Positions 16,617 to 22,844 of a stretch of 22,844 nucleotides of DNA are shown here, one piece after another. Numbering within the stretch: position 1 is the first letter of the stretch; each line of letters opens with the position of its first letter. The DNA comes from DATFKA01 sp042095835. Its GTDB lineage: Bacteria; Bacteroidota; Bacteroidia; Chitinophagales; Saprospiraceae. The stretch spans positions 1-22,844 of the forward strand of contig JBELML010000109.1 of NCBI GenBank assembly GCA_042095835.1. Direction: 5' to 3'. The notes beneath the pieces are model-generated. The model saw only the letters and a list, made by a program, of their open reading frames with translations, ran no database searches and was not told the origin of the DNA. A program made the translations under genes and the position numbers.

Positions 16617-18071
16617 TTATTCTTCACTCAGATCAAAGCTGTAGTAATAAGGCTCGTCAATATCCTCGTAGTAACCTTCTAATACCACCTTACCATCAGC
16701 TGCCTTCAGGACACGAACCAATTGATCAACTCCATAAACAGTGGTATCGTTTAGCTTAGTGATGATAAAATCAGGCTCCATATTGGTGGTTTCGATCTTA
16801 CTAAACTTATAGATACTGAGCACCTTGACGCCCTGTATGTTTTTATACTTCACTTTTTCCTCCCGCGACAGCTCCCTCAATTCGAAACCGACTTCTCTTA
16901 AAAAGGCTTTGTCTCTTGCATGGATTAGCGTCGTGTTATTACTCTTATTCTTGAGGGTAATGCTTGCTGTTTTACGTTCGCCCTTTCGGATGTATTCTAT
17001 TTCTATGGTATTCCCAGGGCGGTAGCGGCCTACTTGCTCTTGCATTTCAGGCATCGTTTTTGTCTTGATCCCATTGATTTTCAGAATCACATCCCCTTTT
17101 TTCAAGCCTGCTTCATCTGCACCTCCACCAATAGTGACTCTGGTGACATAGACACCTTCTACAGAAGACAGCTTTAAATCTTTGGCTAATTGGCTATCTA
17201 CCTCATCGATAAACACGCCCATCAATCCTCTTTGTACCATTCCATAGTCTTGAAGATCACTCAAGACCTTTTCAGCTAAATTGGCAGGCACTGCAAAGGA
17301 ATATCCTTCGTAGCGACCAGAGCGAGTAATAATCGCTGTATTGATACCAACTAAAGCACCTTGTGTATTAACTAGTGCACCACCACTATTGCCAGGGTTG
17401 ACAGCAGCGTCGGTTTGTATAAACGATTCGATTCTGTCTTGTCCTTCTAAAATATCTATACTTCTGCCTTTTGCTGACACAATACCAGCAGTAACCGTGG
17501 ATTCTAAATTAAAAGGATTACCCACTGCCAGTACCCACTCTCCTACTAATAAAGAGTCAGAATTTCCAAAACCCAAATACGGCAGTTCTTTTGCCCGAAT
17601 CTTTAGCAGTGCTAAATCAGTCGACGGGTCTGTACCAATGAGTTCTGCATCAAATTCCCGTTTGTCATTTAAAGTTACTTTATATTCGTCGCCTTCTTCG
17701 ATCACGTGATTATTGGTGACAATATAGCCATCAGAGGAAATAATCACTCCCGAACCAGAAGAGGCACCGATCGATCCACTACGAAAAAAATTGAGTGTAC
17801 CTGTACCCTGGATAGAACTAATATTCACCACCGCAGGTGTTACCACCCTTGCTGCATCCGTAAAGTTGGTGGGAGCGGAAGAAGGATATTGAGGTATAGC
17901 CTGTTCAAAAAAATCGGGCTGATTGGAGGGCGCATTGGTATATACTGCTGGAACCGTGTCGCGTATAATGATTTCACGAGGTGATTCGAATATTCTATAC
18001 AGCAATACTGCAATTACAGCACTCAGAATGGAAGAGATAAGAATTGGTTTTATATTTTTGAGTGTATCCAT
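16617..18071 (-). CDS. HtrA/DegP-like trypsin-type serine protease with PDZ domain, membrane-anchored
   Basis: This is an envelope protein quality-control protease. From the ATG at 18071 it has 484 residues. An uncleaved-looking signal anchor spans about 9-25 (PILISSILSAVIAVLLY). The trypsin domain has the full triad: His122 in TNNHVIEEGD, Asp152 in GTDPSTDLALLKI and Ser229 in NPGNSGGALVN. PDZ1 spans about 282-372 (RGLMGVFIDEV; ADEAGLKKGDVILKINGI). The final ~100 residues (about 385-484) look like a second, divergent PDZ (FIITKLNDTTVYGVDQLVRVL) without the usual GLGxGD signature. The longest frame begins at a TTG at 18077, two codons earlier, but the ATG is the better start. It precedes the carboxylase gene by 10 bases, so read-through into the carboxylase is likely. 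It is divergent from the dapF cluster. Confidence 0.94.
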   Translation of the reverse strand: MDTLKNIKPILISSILSAVIAVLLYRIFESPREIIIRDTVPAVYTNAPSNQPDFFEQAIPQYPSSAPTNFTDAARVVTPAVVNISSIQGTGTLNFFRSGSIGASSGSGVIISSDGYIVTNNHVIEEGDEYKVTLNDKREFDAELIGTDPSTDLALLKIRAKELPYLGFGNSDSLLVGEWVLAVGNPFNLESTVTAGIVSAKGRSIDILEGQDRIESFIQTDAAVNPGNSGGALVNTQGALVGINTAIITRSGRYEGYSFAVPANLAEKVLSDLQDYGMVQRGLMGVFIDEVDSQLAKDLKLSSVEGVYVTRVTIGGGADEAGLKKGDVILKINGIKTKTMPEMQEQVGRYRPGNTIEIEYIRKGERKTASITLKNKSNNTTLIHARDKAFLREVGFELRELSREEKVKYKNIQGVKVLSIYKFSKIETTNMEPDFIITKLNDTTVYGVDQLVRVLKAADGKVVLEGYYEDIDEPYYYSFDLSEE

Positions 18072-18255
18072 TTTCAATTTAAGTAGTTCTTTTGTTGTTG
18101 GAAGCGGATTGGTCAGTCTGCCAATATAGCAATATAATGGACCTACTAAAGAGGATCAAGTATAATCTACTAAACTATACGACATTAACCAAACTTTAAT
18201 TGGAGGCTTTTGTTCTCAAAGATTTACATCCATCAGCACAAATACAACATTCAAT

Positions 18256-18540
18256 ATGGAAAAACGCAAGCCATTTTGGTTTTTGACGGAATATCAAGAA
18301 GGAGACGGAAATATTTGGGGATGGAAATTTTCAATTTATGGAGGTATTTTTATTGTTTTGCTGCTGGCTTTAGCTGTCTATAGAAGTGTTTCTTTAGATG
18401 TACCCTTTACTTTTGATCCTGAAGCAGAAAAAGAATATCAGCATCCATTTTTTAAACCAAAAAGCGAAGATACAACCGCTACAATGCAAGACAATAATGA
18501 AGCAGATTCCGTTCGTCAAGTATCAGGGAGCAGGGAATGA
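18256..18540 (+). CDS. Small single-pass membrane protein upstream of dapF
   Basis: A 94-residue protein with one clear membrane helix at about 28-46 (YGGIFIVLLLALAVYRSV). The N-terminal side is charged and aromatic (MEKRKPFWFLTEYQEGDGNIWGW), and the C-terminal tail is hydrophilic and acidic (about 50-94). No known domain is recognised. Its last 44 bases overlap the start of dapF at 18497 in another frame, which suggests translational coupling and argues for a real gene rather than a chance frame. The ATG at 18256 follows an A/C-rich leader. It could act at the membrane, but nothing shows a direct role in lysine or peptidoglycan synthesis. Confidence 0.7.
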   Translation: MEKRKPFWFLTEYQEGDGNIWGWKFSIYGGIFIVLLLALAVYRSVSLDVPFTFDPEAEKEYQHPFFKPKSEDTTATMQDNNEADSVRQVSGSRE

Positions 18541-19288
18541 TTTCATCCTTATTGATCAAAGGGAAACTAGCTACCTTGAAAAAACTCAAACTGCAGCCAT
18601 TCAGCAACTTTGTGATCGCAGATTTGGCATCGGAGCAGATGGCCTAATGCTTTTAGAACAAGCAGATGGTTTTGATTTCAGAATGGTATACTTCAATGCT
18701 GATGGTAAAGAAGGCAGCATGTGTGGAAACGGTGGCCGGTGCATTGTAGCTTTTGCGCACCAGCTGGGCATAGTGAGCCAAACTTGTCGTTTCATCGCAG
18801 TAGATGGCCCACACGAAGCTTTGGTAAAAACACCGCATTATATAGAGCTAAAAATGCAAGATGTTCGGCATATTGAGGTAGGAGAAGATCATTTCGTTTT
18901 AGACACTGGTTCTCCTCACTATATTGAATTTGTCTCCAATATAGACGAGATAGATGTATTCAAGGCTGGCAGATCTATTCGTTATAATGATCGCTTCTCC
19001 CAGGAAGGAATCAACGTGAATTTCGTAGAGATTCAGGCAGAAAAATCCCTGCGCATTGCTACTTATGAAAGAGGTGTAGAAAACGAAACGCTAGCCTGTG
19101 GTACAGGTGTAACAGCCGCAGCTATTGCTCACCATCTCAAAACCAAAGACCCCAAGCAGTCGACCATTGCACTTCAAGCCAAAGGAGGCGATTTGGAAGT
19201 CCGCCTAGAAGAAAATGATGGCCAATACACCAATATTTGGCTATGCGGACCAGCAGACTTTGTTTTTGAAGGAAAGATTAATTTATAA
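18497..19288 (+). CDS. dapF: Diaminopimelate epimerase
   Basis: It interconverts LL- and meso-diaminopimelate, supplying meso-DAP for peptidoglycan and lysine. Starting at the ATG at 18497 the protein has 263 residues and opens with the family hallmark KYQGAGNDFILID (8-20). Both catalytic cysteines of the PLP-independent two-base mechanism are present: Cys76 in MCGNGGRC and Cys201 in ACGTGVTAAA. ERGVENETLA (191-200) is also typical. A longer in-frame extension back to 18398 would add 33 residues with no counterpart in the family and would run through the upstream membrane-protein gene, so it is rejected. The gene overlaps that gene by 44 bases and precedes the threonine aldolase by 23 bases. 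Confidence 0.96.
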   Translation: MKQIPFVKYQGAGNDFILIDQRETSYLEKTQTAAIQQLCDRRFGIGADGLMLLEQADGFDFRMVYFNADGKEGSMCGNGGRCIVAFAHQLGIVSQTCRFIAVDGPHEALVKTPHYIELKMQDVRHIEVGEDHFVLDTGSPHYIEFVSNIDEIDVFKAGRSIRYNDRFSQEGINVNFVEIQAEKSLRIATYERGVENETLACGTGVTAAAIAHHLKTKDPKQSTIALQAKGGDLEVRLEENDGQYTNIWLCGPADFVFEGKINL

Positions 19289-19311
19289 ACCCTTACATAA
19301 TCAATTGACCA

Positions 19312-20328
19312 GTGGCTATTAATCTCATCAGCGATACCGTGACTCGACCTACGCCTGAAATGCTAGCAGCAATGATGCAAGCCGAGGTAGGTGACGATGT
19401 CTTTAAACAAGATCCTACTATCAATGCACTAGAAGCAAAGGTAGCAGCTATGTTCAACAAAGAAGCGGCTCTATTTTGCCCTTCTGGGACCATGACCAAC
19501 CAGATTGCCCTCAAAGTACATACCCAACCTTTGGATGAAGTGATCTGTGATCATTACTCTCATATCTATCAATATGAAACGGGTGGTTATGCCTATAACG
19601 CCGGAATAAGTGTGAACCTCATTCAAGGTCAAAATGGAAAAATCACAGCTGCACAGGTGCAGGCTGCCATCAAAGGAGATTTTGATTGGCTTCCCCGAAC
19701 GAGTTTGGTCGTACTAGAAAACACTTGTAATAAAGGCGGTGGAAGTTATTATACCTTGGAAGAGATCGCTCCGATTAAAAGGGTTTGCCAAGAGAATGAG
19801 CTAGCACTGCATCTCGACGGTGCGCGCCTTTTTAATGCCCTAGTCGAAACCGGAGAATCTCCTAAAGCCGTAGGTGATCATTTTGACAGTATTTCTCTTT
19901 GCCTATCGAAAGGCTTGGGAGCACCCGTTGGTTCTGTCCTGATCGGCAACAAAGCCTTTATAAAACAAGCGCGAAGAATAAGAAAAGTCATGGGCGGCGG
20001 TATGCGCCAAGCCGGATATCTAGCTGCCGCTTGCATCTATGCATTAGAACATCATGTCGAGCGCTTGAAGGAAGACAATGACCGTGCTAAAGCTCTTGGA
20101 GCGCATTTATCTACTAAAAACTACGTTGCTTCCGTTAGACCTGTGCAATCCAATATTGTCATTTTTGATGTAAAGCCTCCTTATACCGCAGCCAGCTTTT
20201 TAGAAAAGTTAGCAACCCAAGGGGTGTTGGCTTCTCCATTCGGGCCACAGACGGTAAGGTTTGTGACACATTTGGATGTGAGTGGATCAATGATTGACCA
20301 AGTCTTAGCAGCTTTAGATAAGATGTAA
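19312..20328 (+). CDS. ltaE: Low-specificity L-threonine aldolase
   Basis: A PLP-dependent fold-type I enzyme that splits L-threonine/allo-threonine into glycine and acetaldehyde. Visible landmarks are the opening INLISDTVTRPTPEM, DDVFKQDPTINALE (28-41), FCPSGTMTNQIAL (55-67), the His84 that stacks on PLP in DHYSHIYQYETGG, LENTCNKGGG (135-144), the aspartate of HLDGARLFNA (Asp169) and the Schiff-base lysine Lys200 in CLSKGLGAPVGS. The length of 338 residues is normal. The start is GTG at 19312: an in-frame TGA lies at 19306-19308, and the next ATG would remove the conserved N-terminal SDTVT segment. It is co-oriented with dapF, 23 bases downstream, and likely read with it. Confidence 0.94.
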   Translation: MAINLISDTVTRPTPEMLAAMMQAEVGDDVFKQDPTINALEAKVAAMFNKEAALFCPSGTMTNQIALKVHTQPLDEVICDHYSHIYQYETGGYAYNAGISVNLIQGQNGKITAAQVQAAIKGDFDWLPRTSLVVLENTCNKGGGSYYTLEEIAPIKRVCQENELALHLDGARLFNALVETGESPKAVGDHFDSISLCLSKGLGAPVGSVLIGNKAFIKQARRIRKVMGGGMRQAGYLAAACIYALEHHVERLKEDNDRAKALGAHLSTKNYVASVRPVQSNIVIFDVKPPYTAASFLEKLATQGVLASPFGPQTVRFVTHLDVSGSMIDQVLAALDKM

Positions 20329-20359
20329 AAATGTATTCTCCAAAAGCAGAAACTTTTCG

Positions 20360-20367
20360 CACCTTTG
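20360..20367 (+). promoter_or_regulatory. Possible -7 element upstream of the ATE-like gene
   Basis: CACCTTTG is one mismatch from TAnnTTTG and is followed by an AT-rich leader of about 80 bases. No clear TTG is seen 20 bases upstream. Weak candidate; the gene could also be read from the dapF-aldolase run. Confidence 0.2.
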
Positions 20368-20454
20368 TAGAGTTTATACTAGACTTTATTCGACAATGAT
20401 CGCTTACTAAGATGATTTCGAATATAGTCTACTAATAGGACTAAAGTGAGGAGC

Positions 20455-21513
20455 ATGTTTGCCGCAAAACATTACCCAGAACAAATCACTGGTGCAGAAC
20501 TAGACCTTTACCTCTCTAAAGGCTGGTATCGTATGGGGCAAACTATCTTCACTACCCATTTTCTTTGTTTTGGTCATAGTTTTTACTCCGCTATTTGGAT
20601 TAGGTTGGACCTGGAAGAATATGCTTTTCGAAAAAGTCTCCGCAAGCTGCTGAAAAAAAATGATCAGCAATTGGATATTAGCTTCGGTCCTGCTAGGATT
20701 GATCCTCAGCGAGAAGAGCTTTATGCCATTTATAGAGAGGACTTTCCAGGCGTAATCGCCCCTTCCATCCTCGATTCTTTACAAGATGGAGAGCACTTCA
20801 ACATCTACAACACCCTGGAGTTTACCGCTCATCTTGGCGATGAATTAATCGCTCTTTCTTATTTTGATATCGGTGAAGATAGTGTATCCAGTATTTTAGG
20901 CATTTATCATCCGGGCTACAAGGACAGAAGCCTTGGCTTTTATACCATGCTCAAAGAAATAGAGTATTGTATAGATCATGGGATTAGGTATTATTATCCG
21001 GGATATATTGTACCTGGCTACAATCGCTTCGATTATAAGAAGCGTATTGGCCAAGTAGATTATTACCGCCTTGATACAGGAGACTGGGAGCCACTTGATC
21101 AACTAGCAGAAGAAGACATCCCCATTGCGCTGATTCAAACCAAATTGAAGGACCTGCAACTACAAATGGCCCAAGCGGGCCTTGAATCAAGCCTCAAATT
21201 CTATCCTATTTTTGAAGCCAATCTCTTTGGATATTGGGGAATTCCTTATTTGGATTATCCCTTATTCTTACTTTGTGATTTTCAGCAAAACACCTCCGAA
21301 ATTCCGGTCATTATTTTTGACCCTCGAACCAAACTTTACCAATTAATGAAATGCAAAGATATAGAGGAATTCCAATTCTACTTCAATGAGCATTTCAAAA
21401 GCACCTTTGATTCAGACCTGTATTTTACCCGTTTGATAGGTGTAGAGCAGATTCTCATCAGTGCGCCTACTGAAAAAGAAATGGTAGATACCTTACAATA
21501 TGCCTTTGGTTAG
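20455..21513 (+). CDS. Aminoacyl-tRNA-protein transferase-like (ATE/Bpt) protein lacking the N-terminal cysteine cluster
   Basis: The central part matches the ATE C-terminal (GNAT-like) domain that transfers an amino acid from aminoacyl-tRNA to a protein N-terminus: SSILGIYHPGYKDRSLGFYT (145-164), MLKEIEYCIDHGIRYYYPGY (165-184) and YNRFDYKKRIG (189-199). The N-terminal part has the family outline (SKGWYRMGQTIF at 21-32; RLDLEEYAFRKSLRKLLKKN at 50-69), but the usual CxxC-type cysteines are absent; the only nearby cysteine is in HFLCFGH. After about residue 220 there is a ~130-residue extension not found in ordinary 235-275-residue Bpt proteins, with no recognised domain. It could be a divergent transferase or a repurposed acetyltransferase. 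The ATG at 20455 follows a GAGGAG-containing leader, and an in-frame GTG at 20446 would add three residues. Confidence is good for the family and low for the activity. Confidence 0.8.
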   Translation: MFAAKHYPEQITGAELDLYLSKGWYRMGQTIFTTHFLCFGHSFYSAIWIRLDLEEYAFRKSLRKLLKKNDQQLDISFGPARIDPQREELYAIYREDFPGVIAPSILDSLQDGEHFNIYNTLEFTAHLGDELIALSYFDIGEDSVSSILGIYHPGYKDRSLGFYTMLKEIEYCIDHGIRYYYPGYIVPGYNRFDYKKRIGQVDYYRLDTGDWEPLDQLAEEDIPIALIQTKLKDLQLQMAQAGLESSLKFYPIFEANLFGYWGIPYLDYPLFLLCDFQQNTSEIPVIIFDPRTKLYQLMKCKDIEEFQFYFNEHFKSTFDSDLYFTRLIGVEQILISAPTEKEMVDTLQYAFG

Positions 21514-21515
21514 CG

Positions 21516-21543
21516 AACCAATTGCTGCTCTGGTGGTTTTTTT
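21516..21543 (+). terminator. Possible weak intrinsic terminator after the ATE-like gene
   Basis: AACCA (21516-21520) can pair with TGGTT (21534-21538), and a run of seven T follows from 21537. The stem is only five base pairs with a 13-base loop, so the T-tract is the stronger part of the evidence. Confidence 0.25.
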
Positions 21544-21570
21544 GCTGTACTCTAAAAACTGCCTAATAGA

Positions 21571-22844
21571 ATGAAGAAATATCTAAGCTTTTTAGTTTTA
21601 GTTTTTCTAGTTGCTTGTAATGCGTACAAAGACCTGCCAATACCAGAAAAGAACCTGGATTGGAAAACTAAAAGGATTCCAGCTAGTCCTCAAGTCGCTG
21701 CTGGTGATCCCGAAAAGGGCTTTGATTATATCATCAATGGTGACTATATCGGCTCAGGTATTCCCTATGAGATGATACGTAAGCAGATGACCAAAAGAGG
21801 AGATACCGTTTTAAATCGCACCGGACTCAACCAAGACGCCCTCTATATTCTTACCGCATTTGAGGCCCAAAATGGCATTGCAGTAGCCAATGGAAATTGC
21901 TTTACCTGCCATGCTGGAGCGATCAATGGAGAAATCGTTTTGGGACTGGGAGATAGCTTTTCGGATTTCACCAATAATCTTAAACCCTTAGCCAAGGGTA
22001 TGAAGCTAGCCATGAAGTTGAAATATGGAAAAAAATCTGAAGAATGGGAAGCTTTTGAAAATTTCTACAATTACTTATCCAAATCTGCACCTTATGTAAA
22101 AGCTAGTCAAAAAGGCGTCAATTCTGCTGCTAATCTAGCCGAAGCCTGTGTTGCCTATCGCGATCCCGTCACCCTCGAATTTACAGAAGAGCCTGTGCTA
22201 GAGCTTCCCAATTATGTTTTGGCGAGTGATGTTCCTCCTCTTTGGAATGTAAAAAAGAAAAACGCACTATACTATACCGCGGTTGGCAGAGGAGACTTTA
22301 CCAAATTACTCTTCCAAGCTTCGGTTTTAGGTATTGCAGATAGTGCAGCAGCTAGAGAAGCCGTAACCAATTTCAAAGATGTAGTAGCCTGGCTCAATCA
22401 ATTGGAGCCACCTCCCTATCCTGGCAATATTGATCAAACCTTAGCTAAAAAAGGAGGGCTTCTCTTCGAAGAACACTGTCAGGGATGTCATGGCAGCTAT
22501 GGCGAGGAAGAGACCTATCCCAATAAAGTCGTCTCCCTCGATGTCATCAAAACAGATCCCTATTATGCGACTTATGCCGTCAATGCGCCTATTGTTGATT
22601 GGTATAACAAGAGTTGGTTTGCCCTTACTGAGCCTCGTTCTCATTTTGAGCCAGAAGCGGGCTATATTGCTCCTCCTTTAGATGGTGTTTGGGCTACGGC
22701 TCCCTACCTGCATAATGGCTCTGTGCCTACTTTGGATGACTTACTCAATAGTCCATCTAGGCCCGCCTTTTGGAAGCGAAGCGGAGATAGTAGAGATTAT
22801 AATTATGATAAAGTGGGATGGAATTATGAGTCAAAAAAAGGTAG
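21571..22844 (+). CDS. Diheme cytochrome c lipoprotein, RoxA/cytochrome c peroxidase-like (3' end outside window)
   Basis: The frame is open from the ATG at 21571 to the window end (424 full codons, no stop), so the gene is incomplete. A lipoprotein signal peptide ends in LVAC with lipid-bearing Cys16. Two haem-binding motifs are present: CFTCH (110-114) and CQGCH (303-307). The stretch IAPPLDGVWATAPYLHNGSVPTLDDLLN after the second haem resembles the C-terminal region of diheme cytochromes related to rubber oxygenase RoxA and di-haem peroxidases. It should sit on the outer face of a membrane and handle electrons or peroxide/oxygen; the substrate is unknown. It begins 57 bases after the ATE-like gene, with a T-tract between them. 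Confidence 0.85.
   Translation, partial: MKKYLSFLVLVFLVACNAYKDLPIPEKNLDWKTKRIPASPQVAAGDPEKGFDYIINGDYIGSGIPYEMIRKQMTKRGDTVLNRTGLNQDALYILTAFEAQNGIAVANGNCFTCHAGAINGEIVLGLGDSFSDFTNNLKPLAKGMKLAMKLKYGKKSEEWEAFENFYNYLSKSAPYVKASQKGVNSAANLAEACVAYRDPVTLEFTEEPVLELPNYVLASDVPPLWNVKKKNALYYTAVGRGDFTKLLFQASVLGIADSAAAREAVTNFKDVVAWLNQLEPPPYPGNIDQTLAKKGGLLFEEHCQGCHGSYGEEETYPNKVVSLDVIKTDPYYATYAVNAPIVDWYNKSWFALTEPRSHFEPEAGYIAPPLDGVWATAPYLHNGSVPTLDDLLNSPSRPAFWKRSGDSRDYNYDKVGWNYESKKG

Noticed and set aside
18398..18496. N-terminal extension of DapF
   Set aside because: The 33 extra residues are out-of-frame shadow of the upstream membrane-protein gene, and DapF proteins begin right at the KYQGAGNDF segment.
1..22844. 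CRISPR arrays, tRNA or rRNA genes, insertion sequences, prophage or defence islands
   Set aside because: Reading through all intergenic gaps (none longer than about 280 bases) shows no regularly spaced repeats, cloverleaf-like sequence, transposase or phage protein.

Overview
This window reads as a stretch of chromosome from a Bacteroidota bacterium, most likely of the Saprospiraceae/Lewinella type. The phylum call rests on several things: a large secreted protein ending in a CHU_C/type B sorting domain of the type IX secretion system, a giant hybrid two-component regulator (propeller, kinase, receiver, AraC), promoter-like sequences of the TAnnTTTG type, and weak or absent Shine-Dalgarno sequences. 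The family-level guess is inference from protein style only. The content is mostly housekeeping and metabolic. I see no tRNA, rRNA, insertion sequence, prophage or CRISPR array.

Layout from left to right. After about 258 bases of non-coding sequence come der (ribosome-assembly GTPase), rfbC and rfbD (the last two steps of dTDP-L-rhamnose synthesis) as a tight plus-strand run. They meet a minus-strand Uma2-family nuclease-like gene head-on. Next are a plus-strand secreted multidomain adhesin-like protein with a T9SS C-terminal domain, then riboflavin synthase (ribE), whose 3' end overlaps the 3' end of a convergent gene for a secreted protein with an internal duplication. A short HPF-type ribosome-hibernation gene follows.

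The centre (9.0-14.4 kb) is a minus-strand run, read right to left. It holds an uncharacterised 194-residue protein with a CPPRC tail and an apparent internal duplication, then a 1310-residue hybrid two-component system 5 bases downstream, then an enoyl-CoA hydratase. A divergent plus-strand four-helix membrane protein sits next to this run. It is followed by another minus-strand pair, read right to left: an HtrA/DegP-like membrane-anchored protease and an acyl-CoA carboxylase beta subunit resembling the methylcrotonyl-CoA type.

The right end (18.2-22.8 kb) is all plus strand: a small one-helix membrane protein overlapping dapF (diaminopimelate epimerase), a threonine aldolase starting at GTG, an arginyl/leucyl-tRNA-protein transferase-like protein that lacks the usual cysteine cluster and carries a long C-terminal extension, and a diheme cytochrome c lipoprotein cut by the window edge.

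I found no convincing new multi-gene system. The least explained items are the CPPRC protein paired with the hybrid regulator, the cysteine-less transferase, and the duplicated secreted protein next to ribE. Several genes need a start different from the longest open frame; these are stated in the entries.
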